Source: Armatimonadota bacterium (GTDB lineage Bacteria > Armatimonadota > UBA5829 > DTJY01). From it: a DNA stretch of 64,000 nucleotides. The stretch covers positions 1-64,000 of the forward strand of contig JARYMF010000008.1 in NCBI GenBank assembly GCA_029907255.1. Reading direction: 5' to 3'. This document shows positions 43,313 to 51,490 of the stretch, one piece after another. The notes under the pieces are model-generated. The model saw nothing but the letters and a program-made list of their open reading frames with translations, searched no databases and had not been told where the DNA came from. The position numbers and the translations under genes were made by a program. Position 1 is the stretch's first letter. Each line of letters starts with the position of its first letter.

Positions 43313-43412
43313 GCTAAAAAATAAAAAAGCCGCGGATACACCACTTGGTGTCTCTGCGACCACTTCTGCGTGAAAAAATCTTTCTGTGATTTTTCTAGGG
43401 GCATCAATGCCC
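43313..43412 (-). ncRNA. Leader attenuator of glnA (candidate ANTAR-type element)
   Basis: Read on the minus strand, the leader has hairpin 1 GGGC-ATTGAT-GCCC (43412-43399), hairpin 2 GAAAAATC-ACAGAAA-GATTTTTTC (43395-43372), then a 14-position stem with tetraloop AAGT (43360-43329, two mismatches) followed by TTTTTTATTTTTT. The last is a standard intrinsic terminator ending 18 nt before the glnA ATG. Both upstream loops have A at position 1 and G at position 4, the pattern recognised by ANTAR antitermination proteins; hairpin 2 has seven loop bases instead of six. The attenuator itself is well supported. The ANTAR assignment is inference. Confidence 0.6.
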
Positions 43413-43433
43413 TGTAATTATTTCGACAAACGC

Positions 43434-43463
43434 ATTATACAAAAACAGTTTTCTTTTCGTCAA
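43434..43463 (-). promoter_or_regulatory. glnA promoter
   Basis: On the minus strand, TTGACG (43463-43458) and TATAAT (43439-43434), with a TG extension, are 18 nt apart. Predicted start of transcription is near 43427. Confidence 0.85.
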
Positions 43464-43611
43464 GAGCAAAGGGCTATCAGAATTAAAAAATAGTAAGTTT
43501 CTGAAGCCCAATTTTACATAAAGTATTACCGTCTTTGGCGCACTAGTTATGTTGTTTATAACTAAGCGTTGAGTTTTTATTAACCAGGCCTTCCGGATGG
43601 TAAGCACTGCC

Positions 43612-43640
43612 TTGACTTAGAATTGAAGTTTTGTTATAAT
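43612..43640 (+). promoter_or_regulatory. gdhA promoter
   Basis: TTGACT (43612-43617) and TATAAT (43635-43640) are 17 nt apart. Predicted transcription start is near 43647. The sequence between this and the glnA promoter (43464-43611) holds no gene that I can see. Confidence 0.88.
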
Positions 43641-43644
43641 CCCG

Positions 43645-43735
43645 ATGCCGAAGTTGGCATGGTGAAGGATGCAAAGCCGCATCCCTACTATAGTTGGCGC
43701 TGGAGCCCGCACGATTGCAATCGTGCGGGCTTTTT
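43645..43735 (+). ncRNA. Leader attenuator of gdhA (candidate ANTAR-type element)
   Basis: The leader has ATGCC-GAAGTT-GGCAT (43645-43660), GGATGC-AAAGCC-GCATCC (43667-43684) and a perfect 12-bp terminator stem AGCCCGCACGAT/ATCGTGCGGGCT (43704-43731, loop TGCA) followed by TTTT. The second hairpin has an exact A1/G4 hexaloop. A weaker GGC-GCTGGA-GCC (43696-43707) would use bases of the terminator's left arm and so could be an antiterminator. The first hairpin begins at or slightly before the predicted transcription start, so it may be incomplete in the RNA. The terminator lies 120 nt before the gdhA start codon. Confidence 0.6.
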
Positions 43736-43855
43736 GTTTGTGCTGTGGTTTAGTGTTTCACAAATGTTTGAGGAGGTGGTTGCGCGTAGCATGCTTATAC
43801 AATTCTAGCTGAAGAATTTTTGATATTTTTAAACTTTAATAACAGGAGGCAGTGG

Positions 43856-45103
43856 ATGGCGGAACGAAATCCGTTTGAAATTGCTCAGGCTCAACTTGAT
43901 CGTGCAGCAAAGTTGCTAAACCTTGAGCCTGGGGTACACGCAATGCTGCGGGAGCCCATGCGTGAATTGCATGTGAGCCTCCCTGTTAAAATGGATGACG
44001 GAACCACTAAGGTTTTTAAAGGCTTCCGGGTTCAGTACAACGACGCCCGTGGTCCAAACAAGGGCGGTATTCGATTTCATCCTGATGAAACCATAGATAC
44101 CGTCCGTGCATTGGCGGCATGGATGACTTGGAAGTGTGCAATTGTAGATATTCCCCTTGGCGGCGGCAAGGGCGGCGTTGTTTGCAATCCCAAAGAAATG
44201 TCTCAGCGTGAGCTCGAACAGCTTAGCAGAGCGTATATCGATGCTGTCGGCAGAATTCTTGGCCCCGAGAAGGATATTCCAGCGCCAGATGTCTATACAA
44301 ATCCGCAGACTATGGCATGGATGATGGATGAGTTTAGCAAGTTGAGGGGCTACTATTGTCCTGGCGTCATAACTGGCAAGCCACTGGAACTTGGTGGCTC
44401 AGAGGGAAGGGGCGATGCCACAGCACGCGGCGGAATGTATACGCTTCGTGAAGCTGCGAAATTCCTAGGCATTGATCTTTCAAAAGCAACCGTTGCAATC
44501 CAAGGGTTTGGGAACGCAGGCTCCTTCGCGGCAATCCTTGCCGAGGAGATGTTCGGTTCAAAGATTGTCGCCGTAAGCGATTCCCGTGGGGGCATCTATA
44601 AGCCCGATGGCCTTAGTGCGCGGGCAGTGCTCGACCATAAAAATAAGACTGGTTCCGTAGTCGGATTCCCTGGCACCCAGCCGGTTTCAAACGAAGGTCT
44701 CTTAGAGTTAGACGTTGATGTCCTTCTTCCAAGTGCTTTGGAAAACGTGATTACCGGCGAGAATGCCGAGCGAATTAAGGCAAAGATTATCGGTGAGTTG
44801 GCGAATGGTCCTACAACCCCAGAAGCAGACGATATACTATATAAAAATGGCCGTTTTGTTATCCCCGATTTTCTTTGCAATGCCGGCGGTGTAACTGTAT
44901 CTTACTTCGAATGGGTGCAGAATATTACAGGCGACTATTGGGAAGAGGAGTACATCCACGAGCGGCTAGATAAAAAGATGACGAAGGCGTTCCACGATAC
45001 GCTGACTGTATCGCTGGAGCGTAAGGTGGATATGCGCACGGCGGCCTACATGGTTGCAATCCAGCGAGTTGCAGAAGCAATGAAACTAAGAGGTTGGGTA
45101 TAG
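43856..45103 (+). CDS. gdhA: Glutamate dehydrogenase (hexameric, GluDH family)
   Basis: The 415-residue enzyme interconverts glutamate and 2-oxoglutarate plus ammonia with NAD(P). Signatures are [37 protein letters not shown] (substrate Lys and the glycine loop), [22 protein letters not shown], the Rossmann motif IQGFGNAGS and [12 protein letters not shown]-like [12 protein letters not shown]. The ATG at 43856 with an AGGAGG site (43844-43849) gives the family start [11 protein letters not shown]; the frame is open to 43820. Its leader contains a terminator, like that of the divergent glnA, so both nitrogen genes appear to be under antitermination control. A terminator also follows the gene. 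Confidence 0.95.
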   Translation: MAERNPFEIAQAQLDRAAKLLNLEPGVHAMLREPMRELHVSLPVKMDDGTTKVFKGFRVQYNDARGPNKGGIRFHPDETIDTVRALAAWMTWKCAIVDIPLGGGKGGVVCNPKEMSQRELEQLSRAYIDAVGRILGPEKDIPAPDVYTNPQTMAWMMDEFSKLRGYYCPGVITGKPLELGGSEGRGDATARGGMYTLREAAKFLGIDLSKATVAIQGFGNAGSFAAILAEEMFGSKIVAVSDSRGGIYKPDGLSARAVLDHKNKTGSVVGFPGTQPVSNEGLLELDVDVLLPSALENVITGENAERIKAKIIGELANGPTTPEADDILYKNGRFVIPDFLCNAGGVTVSYFEWVQNITGDYWEEEYIHERLDKKMTKAFHDTLTVSLERKVDMRTAAYMVAIQRVAEAMKLRGWV

Positions 45104-45127
45104 TCTCCCAACTGGCAGAAAGTCTCC

Positions 45128-45163
45128 AAGGGCCCTGGGGAATGCCACAGGGCCCTTATTTTT
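45128..45163 (+). terminator. Intrinsic terminator after gdhA
   Basis: AAGGGCCCTG (45128-45137) pairs with CAGGGCCCTT (45148-45157), followed by ATTTTT. It lies inside the open frame upstream of the next gene, which supports that gene's later start at 45229. Confidence 0.92.
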
Positions 45164-45228
45164 GCTACCTAATGGTTTTGCTTCATTGGTGCAGGACAAA
45201 CCCCGGCTACCATAGAACATCTTCTCAA

Positions 45229-46197
45229 ATGAAGCGAGTAATTATTGATACAGATGCTGGGGTCGACGACGCCTTAGCCCTCATACTTGCACTTAAATCC
45301 CCCGAGCTTTGCGTTGAGGCAATAACAACGGTGAGCGGCAATGTCCATGTTGATCTTTGTACTGAGAACGTCTTGCGCGTGCTGGATGTTCTAGAGCTAG
45401 ATGAGCCTCCTCCTGTCTCAAAGGGAGAGGCCGAGCCATTGGTAAAGCGCCTGGTAACCGCGCCAGAAGTCCACGGAGTAGATGGGCTTGGCGGTCTTCA
45501 TTCGTTAATAGCCAAAACTGGTGAATATAAGTATCCAAAGCCCTCTAGAACGGCAATTTCAACTCCAGCTGTACAATTGCTTCCTGAGCTTGCAGAAAAG
45601 TATGCGGGCGAATTAACACTAATTACTTTAGGCCCGCTGACAAATGTTGCAAAAGCAATCCTCGACAAGCCAGTGGCGATGGCTTCGTTAAAGGAAATCA
45701 TTATTATGGGCGGTGCTTTTCGCGTTTATGGAAATACTACGACGGTTGCCGAGTTCAATATTTTTGTTGATCCTCACGCGGCTGAAGTTGTGCTTGATGT
45801 AGGTGTTCCAATTACCTTTGTGCCGCTCGACGTTACGGAGCAAGTTTGCCTTGAAATGGGCCACGTTACTCGTGAAATAAAGCCGCTTGGCACTAGGTTG
45901 TCTGAATTTCTTTCGGATTTGACAAGGGAATATATCCAATATCACATGAAGACCGAGGGTTTCCCTGGTTGCTATCTTCACGATCCGCTTGCTGTTGGAG
46001 TGGCAATTGACCCGACAATTGTTGGGATGAGAGAGGGTTTTGTCCAGATTGAGACGGCAGGAAATATCACTACGGGCATGACTGTTTGCGATCTTCGTCC
46101 CCAACCTTTGGTTGAGAATCCGCCTAATGCACGAATATGCACTGAAGTAGACGCTCACCGATTCATGCGCCTATTTTTGGAGAGAATAAAAGGCTAA
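45229..46197 (+). CDS. Nucleoside hydrolase (inosine-uridine preferring family)
   Basis: The 322-residue protein cleaves the N-glycosidic bond of ribonucleosides for purine/pyrimidine salvage. The calcium-binding N-terminal motif IIDTDAGVDDALAL is complete, with TVSGNVHVDLCTENV, GPLTNVAKAI, IIIMGGAFRVYGNTT, AEFNIFVDPHAAEVVL and CYLHDPLAVGVAID following. No signal peptide is visible, so it is cytoplasmic. The ATG at 45229 is chosen because the upstream in-frame stretch overlaps the gdhA terminator; it has no strong ribosome site. It ends 3 bp from the convergent nth gene. Confidence 0.9.
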   Translation: MKRVIIDTDAGVDDALALILALKSPELCVEAITTVSGNVHVDLCTENVLRVLDVLELDEPPPVSKGEAEPLVKRLVTAPEVHGVDGLGGLHSLIAKTGEYKYPKPSRTAISTPAVQLLPELAEKYAGELTLITLGPLTNVAKAILDKPVAMASLKEIIIMGGAFRVYGNTTTVAEFNIFVDPHAAEVVLDVGVPITFVPLDVTEQVCLEMGHVTREIKPLGTRLSEFLSDLTREYIQYHMKTEGFPGCYLHDPLAVGVAIDPTIVGMREGFVQIETAGNITTGMTVCDLRPQPLVENPPNARICTEVDAHRFMRLFLERIKG

Positions 46198-46200
46198 AGC

Positions 46201-46875
46201 TCACTTACAATCCTTCTTCGCTTTAATCTCGGCTTGGCCAGTGGGACAGAGATGCAAAATGGGACAAATGCTATGTTTTGGCGACCGGGCTGTGCAGATT
46301 GTACGCCCTAAAGCTACGATTGCATCGCTGAATGCAACCCAATCCTCTTCGGGGACTATTTCCCGTAGCGCCATTTCAACCTTGTCCGCTTCCTTTTTCT
46401 CGGCTAGTATGGGGTCCACCAGCCCCAATCGTGCTGAGACACGCAGGACATGGGTGTCTACTATTATTGCCGGCTTACCGTAAGCACGCGCTAGAATGAC
46501 GTTTGCCGTCTTGCGCCCTACACCAGGAAGCTTTGTCAGTTCCTCAATGGTGTCGGGTACTTTTCCGCCATAGCGGCTAACGATTTCCTTGGAGGCTTCT
46601 ATTATTGATTTGGCTTTTTGGCGAAAAAATCCAGTCTCGTGGATGTCTGCTTCAAGCTCTTTTGGATCGGCGTTTGCAAAGTCTTCGGGCGACCTGTACT
46701 TTTTAAATAACCTTGCAGTCACCTCGTTGACCTTCACGTCGGTACTCTGGGCGGCAAGGATTGTGGCGACCAGCAGCTCGAAGGGTGTCGTGAAGTTAAG
46801 CATTACTTCAGGCTTTGGGTGGGTGCGTTTTAGGATTTCTAGAATTTCCTGTACTCGCCTTCTTTTGTCTTCCAT
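46201..46875 (-). CDS. nth: Endonuclease III (base-excision repair glycosylase/AP lyase)
   Basis: The 224-residue protein removes oxidised pyrimidines and nicks abasic DNA. It has the helix-hairpin-helix LPGVGRKTANVIL with the catalytic Lys, and the catalytic Asp in IIVDTHVLR. The C-terminal iron-sulphur motif is C-x6-H-x2-C-x5-C: the second of the four usual cysteines is replaced by His (CTARSPKHSICPILHLC). The codon is clearly CAT on the minus strand, so this is not a misreading. The cluster may be altered or ligated by His. An AGGAGG site lies 9 nt before the start. Confidence 0.92.
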   Translation of the reverse strand: MEDKRRRVQEILEILKRTHPKPEVMLNFTTPFELLVATILAAQSTDVKVNEVTARLFKKYRSPEDFANADPKELEADIHETGFFRQKAKSIIEASKEIVSRYGGKVPDTIEELTKLPGVGRKTANVILARAYGKPAIIVDTHVLRVSARLGLVDPILAEKKEADKVEMALREIVPEEDWVAFSDAIVALGRTICTARSPKHSICPILHLCPTGQAEIKAKKDCK

Positions 46876-46947
46876 TAGGGAAAGCCTCCTTCAGGTGTTA
46901 ACCGTAAACTTTCTGAGAAATTATACTAACCAACTTTGATTTAACGT

Positions 46948-49425
46948 TCATTTTGAAGATTTGCGCTTGTATAGAACAATTGCCGAATCTGGCTGGTTTT
47001 TCAGAAAGATTTGCAAGCCCCTTTCAGTAAGGTCGCATCCTCTTTCAATTGATGATTGCTTTGTATCCAGGTTTGTAATGATATATTCAGAGTTTGGATC
47101 AAGTCCATGAAGCTTGAATCTTGCGGATTCATAAGGGCTAGCTGGACGACGAAATGCTTGAACCATACCTTCGCCAAGGTCGGGGCGGTCGAATTGCCAA
47201 GCTATCCATACATCGGTATTTAAGCTGTAGGATGTTAGCGGATAGTAATCTCCGAGCATATACGGTGCAACTTTTCGCCATTGCTCGACAAGCTTTCTGA
47301 CAATTTTGTAGTCAGAATCCTTTACTCGCATATCCCAACATCCTGTTATATGAGGGCATATGGCACTTCTGAAGCTGTAAGCGTCAAACTGGTTTACACC
47401 TGTTCCGTAGAAAGGAATCCAGAACGAAATTCCATACGTGTGGCATTGCTGACCAATTGGCTCCAAAATATAGTCACTTCGGAGGAGGGGCACGGACCGC
47501 CGTAGGGTCTCTAGGTCGTTCCTTCGTCCGCCAGATGCGCAAGTGTCAATTAGCATGTTTGGATGCCGCCGCCGCAGCTCGTCCCAAAATGCAAGAAATC
47601 CCTCTACATATTTAATTTCAGTTATGCCTTGTCTATCTTCGGAATCATTTCCTCGCCAATAGGGCAGTGGGTCAATATTAAAGTCGTTTCGATACAAATC
47701 AATTCCTTGCTCGACAATAAGCTTATCCACATGTTCCGTGAGCCATCTTAAAGCCTCAGGGTTGCCAAGATTTAGGAGCTTCTGATTACCATCGGGACCT
47801 AGAAGCCACTCAAGATGCTTCTCATAAAGCCATGTTCCAGGTGTTACGCGCTCAGGTTCAAACCAAACTATTGTTTTAACACCCTTAGCATGAGCATGAT
47901 CGCTAATTGGCCGGAGCCCTCCTGGAAATCGCTTAGTATCCACTTCCCAAGTGCCAGTGTTAGGCCAGTCGGTTTCGTTTACGTACCACCCGGCGTCCAT
48001 CCACCAATAATCAATTTGAATGCCTTCCTCTATGTAGCGGTCGATGAAAAACTTCTGGCTTTCGCTGTCTGCATGCACCATTTCACCGTATTGGTGGGAA
48101 CTGCATCCAGCCATCTGAGGCTGAACCTGTTTGCCATAAGGTTTGGGAAGGTTGTGTTCGAGCATCCACCGACGCCAAATGTTGTGAGCGCGAAGGCGGT
48201 CACCTTGCCAAAATTGGAGTACAATTAAAGGCGTGCGAACCTCCTCGCCAGGATGGAGCTTGAAGTGCGTTAGCTCCTGGCCCGCCTTTGCTCGAAGACA
48301 ATTTTCGCTTTCGCGTATGAAATCCGCCGCCCATTGTCCAGGCCAGCCTATTGCCATTATTACTCCATCGGAGCCTGATTGAATGTTGAAGTAAGGCAGA
48401 TCGCTATTAGATGAGCGTCCACCTGAGGTAGCGATGTGCTTATGCGCACCAGCTGGGAGTATATCAGCAAGCGGCTGATAATCGTTGGGAAGGCATGGGC
48501 TTCCAACGTGATGATGGAGGACAAATTCCTCACTGTCACTTCTGATAAATGGACAATCTAATGCTTTCACGTCTGCAATAATGGGCGTGTCGGCTGAGCC
48601 GGTATTTTTAAAGTAGATTGTCCATTCAACAATAGGAAAATGCTTATATTCTACTGCCGCAACCCGAACGACCAGACCAGTTTTTTCATCTCTATAGACG
48701 GTCGTATGCTCAACCTTGTGATTGTCGAGATTCTTGGACTTTCGCTCAACGGCCCACGTATTGAGGAATTCCGAGGAAGGCTTGCCATCATAGGTAAAGG
48801 AGAACGAAGGCTCTGAGTTAAACATTTGAGCCTGGTCATTTCCTACAATTGGTAAATCACCTAACCATACTTCGGACCCATCCTCCAGGGTGGCTTTTGC
48901 ATCGGCCCAGTCTGCTTGGTCGCAAGCTATTCCATCGCCGGCGTCGCTAACCTCCAGCGTGAACTCAGTTGAGCCATTTAAGGGTACATTGACAGCGATA
49001 GAATTATGGCCCTCCCGCATGACACCAGAATTGAATAGTTCTTTCTCGTTTGCTTTAACGGAGAATATTATGCTTCCACGGCCGCCGCTGGTTTGCTCGT
49101 TACTATCAACTCCGACAAATGCTGTGAAGTTTGCTCCTGGACCAGGAAGGCGGACAACAACCTTGCTAATAGCATGACAATAAAGGCCTCGGCTGTACTG
49201 GGTTCCAGCAATGTTCAAAGGGCGGCCCGCTCTGGCATTTCTCTGCACTGGATCATGGTTTGCAAGAACAAGCAAACCAGGCCCACTGTTTGCTTTTTCT
49301 ACAATGCCTTGGAACTTCGCTGTCGCCCAGCGATGTGCGGTTGCAATCTCGCTAGGCGTAATATGCGCCCCGCTTGCCGACTGTAAGGCTGCCAATATCG
49401 CCACCCCCATTAATATCCCAATCAT
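46948..49425 (-). CDS. Secreted GH36-type alpha-galactosidase with N-terminal NPCBM domain
   Basis: The 825-residue protein has a short signal peptide (residues 1-19), an NPCBM carbohydrate-binding domain (about 45-190: RPLNIAGTQYSRGLYCHA, VGVDSNE), an N-terminal GH36 beta-sandwich (200-420) and a GH36 barrel. Barrel features are YWWMDAGWY, GVKTIVWFEPERV, LYRNDFN with the nucleophile Asp, DTCASGGRRNDLETL, and LRSDYI with the acid/base Asp. It would release terminal alpha-galactose from oligosaccharides or galactomannan outside the cytoplasm. It has its own promoter (49444-49472), divergent from gatC. Confidence 0.9.
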   Translation of the reverse strand: MIGILMGVAILAALQSASGAHITPSEIATAHRWATAKFQGIVEKANSGPGLLVLANHDPVQRNARAGRPLNIAGTQYSRGLYCHAISKVVVRLPGPGANFTAFVGVDSNEQTSGGRGSIIFSVKANEKELFNSGVMREGHNSIAVNVPLNGSTEFTLEVSDAGDGIACDQADWADAKATLEDGSEVWLGDLPIVGNDQAQMFNSEPSFSFTYDGKPSSEFLNTWAVERKSKNLDNHKVEHTTVYRDEKTGLVVRVAAVEYKHFPIVEWTIYFKNTGSADTPIIADVKALDCPFIRSDSEEFVLHHHVGSPCLPNDYQPLADILPAGAHKHIATSGGRSSNSDLPYFNIQSGSDGVIMAIGWPGQWAADFIRESENCLRAKAGQELTHFKLHPGEEVRTPLIVLQFWQGDRLRAHNIWRRWMLEHNLPKPYGKQVQPQMAGCSSHQYGEMVHADSESQKFFIDRYIEEGIQIDYWWMDAGWYVNETDWPNTGTWEVDTKRFPGGLRPISDHAHAKGVKTIVWFEPERVTPGTWLYEKHLEWLLGPDGNQKLLNLGNPEALRWLTEHVDKLIVEQGIDLYRNDFNIDPLPYWRGNDSEDRQGITEIKYVEGFLAFWDELRRRHPNMLIDTCASGGRRNDLETLRRSVPLLRSDYILEPIGQQCHTYGISFWIPFYGTGVNQFDAYSFRSAICPHITGCWDMRVKDSDYKIVRKLVEQWRKVAPYMLGDYYPLTSYSLNTDVWIAWQFDRPDLGEGMVQAFRRPASPYESARFKLHGLDPNSEYIITNLDTKQSSIERGCDLTERGLQIFLKNQPDSAIVLYKRKSSK

Positions 49426-49443
49426 TTCATTCCCCTTATTTGC

Positions 49444-49472
49444 ATTATAGATTGCATTTGTCAGGAAGGCAA
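49444..49472 (-). promoter_or_regulatory. Promoter of the alpha-galactosidase gene
   Basis: On the minus strand, TTGCCT (49472-49467) and TATAAT (49449-49444) are 17 nt apart, directly upstream of the AAGGGG ribosome site. Confidence 0.6.
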
Positions 49473-49557
49473 CGTAGGTAGCGGCAGTTAGATATATCTA
49501 GGCATTTTACTAATTTTTTTTTGTTAAATGATGTCTCATGAATCCTTCTTCCTGGTC

Positions 49558-49621
49558 TTGCATGTACTGTTGGCAAGTGGTATAATTCACGCGTCTGCCC
49601 GTCCGTAAGTAGCGGATGGGC
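49558..49621 (+). promoter_or_regulatory. gatCAB promoter and leader hairpin
   Basis: TTGCAT (49558-49563) and TATAAT (49581-49586) are 17 nt apart. Just downstream, GCCCGTCCG (49597-49605) pairs with CGGATGGGC (49613-49621), one G-U pair, around a 7-nt loop; no T-run follows, so it may stabilise the message. Confidence 0.65.
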
Positions 49622-49643
49622 GCATTCGTGAGGAGGCGAAGTT

Positions 49644-49934
49644 ATGAGGCTAAGCAAGGCAGAAGTTGAACATGTTGCCTGGCTTGCGCGGCTTGAGCTT
49701 TCCGATGAGGAAAAACAGCGGCTCACAGGGCATCTTAACGAGATTATGGTCCACTTCGAAAAGCTCCAACAATTGGATACCAATGAGGTGGCTCCCACGT
49801 CGCACTCAATACCTGTGCAGAATGTATATCGTGAGGACGTTGTTGGACAGTGTTTGTCTGCGGACCAGGCTCTTTCAAATGCTCCTGAGGCTCGCGATGA
49901 TTATTTCGTCGTCCCACAAGTTGTAGAGACGTAA
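49644..49934 (+). CDS. gatC: Asp-tRNA(Asn)/Glu-tRNA(Gln) amidotransferase subunit C
   Basis: The 96-residue protein has the normal GatC length, with [40 protein letters not shown] and the C-terminal [14 protein letters not shown] motif. It wraps around GatA and GatB and stabilises the transamidosome. First gene of gatCAB, with a GAGGAGG site. Confidence 0.96.
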   Translation: MRLSKAEVEHVAWLARLELSDEEKQRLTGHLNEIMVHFEKLQQLDTNEVAPTSHSIPVQNVYREDVVGQCLSADQALSNAPEARDDYFVVPQVVET

Positions 49935-50011
49935 GTGTAGCCAAAGTTTCTATGCAAAATAAAGACAGCTTGAGGCATAGAGCTAGCGGTACTACACAGG
50001 AGGAAAGCGAT

Positions 50012-51469
50012 TTGCACCTACATACTCTAACAGCACATGAGTTGCACGAAATGCTTAAAGCCCGAAAGGTAAGCTCAGTTGAGCTCGCTCGGGCAGTATT
50101 GGAACGCATCTCGGCGGTTGAAGATAAAGTTAAGGCATATGTAACAATTGTTGGCGAATCGGCGCTCGAGGCGGCGAATGCTGTTGACGAGAAAATCGCT
50201 CGCGGCGAAGAGATTAGCCCACTTGCTGGCATCCCTACTGCTATCAAAGATAACATGTGTACCGCAGGGGTCCTCACAACATGTTCCTCTAAAATCCTCT
50301 ACAACTACATTCCGCCATACAGCGCTACCGTTGTTAAGCGCCTGATTGACAGCGGTGCAGTTGTAATCGGTAAAACGAACCTCGATGAGTTTGCAATGGG
50401 TTCTTCGACGGAGAATTCCGCTTTTTTTGCAACAAGGAACCCATGGAATCTTTCCAAAGTTCCTGGCGGATCAAGTGGAGGGTCGGCAGCGGCAGTCTCA
50501 GCCGATGAAGCGATTCTAGCTCTTGGCTCTGATACGGGCGGTTCTATACGGCAGCCGGCTTCTTTCTGTGGCATTGTTGGAATGAAGCCAACTTATGGCA
50601 GGGTTTCTCGCTATGGTTTAGTAGCTTTCGCTTCGTCTCTTGATCAAATTGGCCCTATGACAAAGGATGTCACCGATACTGCAATTCTACTCAATGCTAT
50701 CTGCGGTAAAGATCCGCTTGACTCAACGTCGGTTGATTTGCCTGTACCCGATTTTACAAAGGCACTGAGAAACGACGTTAAGGGACTCAAAATTGGCGTC
50801 CCTAAGGAATTTTTTGCGCAGGGGGTTCGCTCCGAGATTGCAGATGCGGTGATGAAAGGCGTAGAGTTATTGTGCAGCCTAGGCGCCGATTTTCGTGAAC
50901 TATCCATGCCAATAATGGAGTATACTCTCCCAACCTACTACATCCTTGCGCCTGCGGAGGCGAGCTCGAACCTTGCCCGTTATGACGGCGTCCGGTATGG
51001 CTATCGAAGCGAGCACTCGCCTGATGTGCTCACTATGTTTGCAAAGACAAGGCAAGAGGGTTTCGGTGCCGAAGTTAAGCAAAGGATAATGATTGGTACC
51101 TATGTCTTAAGCGCCGGCTATTATGATGCATACTACCTGAAAGCGCAGAAAGTTCGCACTCTTGTGCGCCAAGCATATGACGAGGCGTTCAAAGAATTCG
51201 ATGTGTTAATCAGCCCAACTTCGCCGACAGTTGCATTTGGAATTGGTGAAAAGGTTGATGACCCACTTGAAATGAAGTTGGCGGATGTTTGCACAATACC
51301 CATAAATTTGGCAGGAATTCCAGCAATCTCAGTGCCGTGTGGCTTTAGTGAGGGTTTGCCTATCGGAATGCAGATTATGGGCAGACCATTTGATGAAGAA
51401 ACCATTCTGCGCGTAGCGTATACTTTTGAGCAGAATACTGAGTACCATACAAAGAAGCCACTCCTTTAG
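50012..51469 (+). CDS. gatA: Asp-tRNA(Asn)/Glu-tRNA(Gln) amidotransferase subunit A
   Basis: The 485-residue amidase subunit releases ammonia from glutamine for GatB. The Ser-cisSer-Lys triad is intact: [11 protein letters not shown] (Lys), [12 protein letters not shown] (cis-Ser) and [14 protein letters not shown] (nucleophile Ser). The start is taken as TTG at 50012, eight bases after AGGAGG (49998-50003), which gives the usual family length; the in-frame ATG at 49952 has no ribosome site. Middle gene of gatCAB; GatB follows after 21 bp. Confidence 0.95.
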   Translation: MHLHTLTAHELHEMLKARKVSSVELARAVLERISAVEDKVKAYVTIVGESALEAANAVDEKIARGEEISPLAGIPTAIKDNMCTAGVLTTCSSKILYNYIPPYSATVVKRLIDSGAVVIGKTNLDEFAMGSSTENSAFFATRNPWNLSKVPGGSSGGSAAAVSADEAILALGSDTGGSIRQPASFCGIVGMKPTYGRVSRYGLVAFASSLDQIGPMTKDVTDTAILLNAICGKDPLDSTSVDLPVPDFTKALRNDVKGLKIGVPKEFFAQGVRSEIADAVMKGVELLCSLGADFRELSMPIMEYTLPTYYILAPAEASSNLARYDGVRYGYRSEHSPDVLTMFAKTRQEGFGAEVKQRIMIGTYVLSAGYYDAYYLKAQKVRTLVRQAYDEAFKEFDVLISPTSPTVAFGIGEKVDDPLEMKLADVCTIPINLAGIPAISVPCGFSEGLPIGMQIMGRPFDEETILRVAYTFEQNTEYHTKKPLL

Positions 51470-51490
51470 AAATAGGAGTAAGAAGTCATC

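Noticed and set aside
43313-43360. T-box riboswitch before glnA, suggested by GGTGTATCCGCGG near the terminator
   Set aside because: The T-box core sequence is not matched, the leader is too short for the specifier stem, and glnA is not a usual T-box target.
43623-43808. 61-codon plus-strand frame in the gdhA leader
   Set aside because: It runs straight through the promoter -10 and the terminator hairpin, so it cannot be a normal gene.
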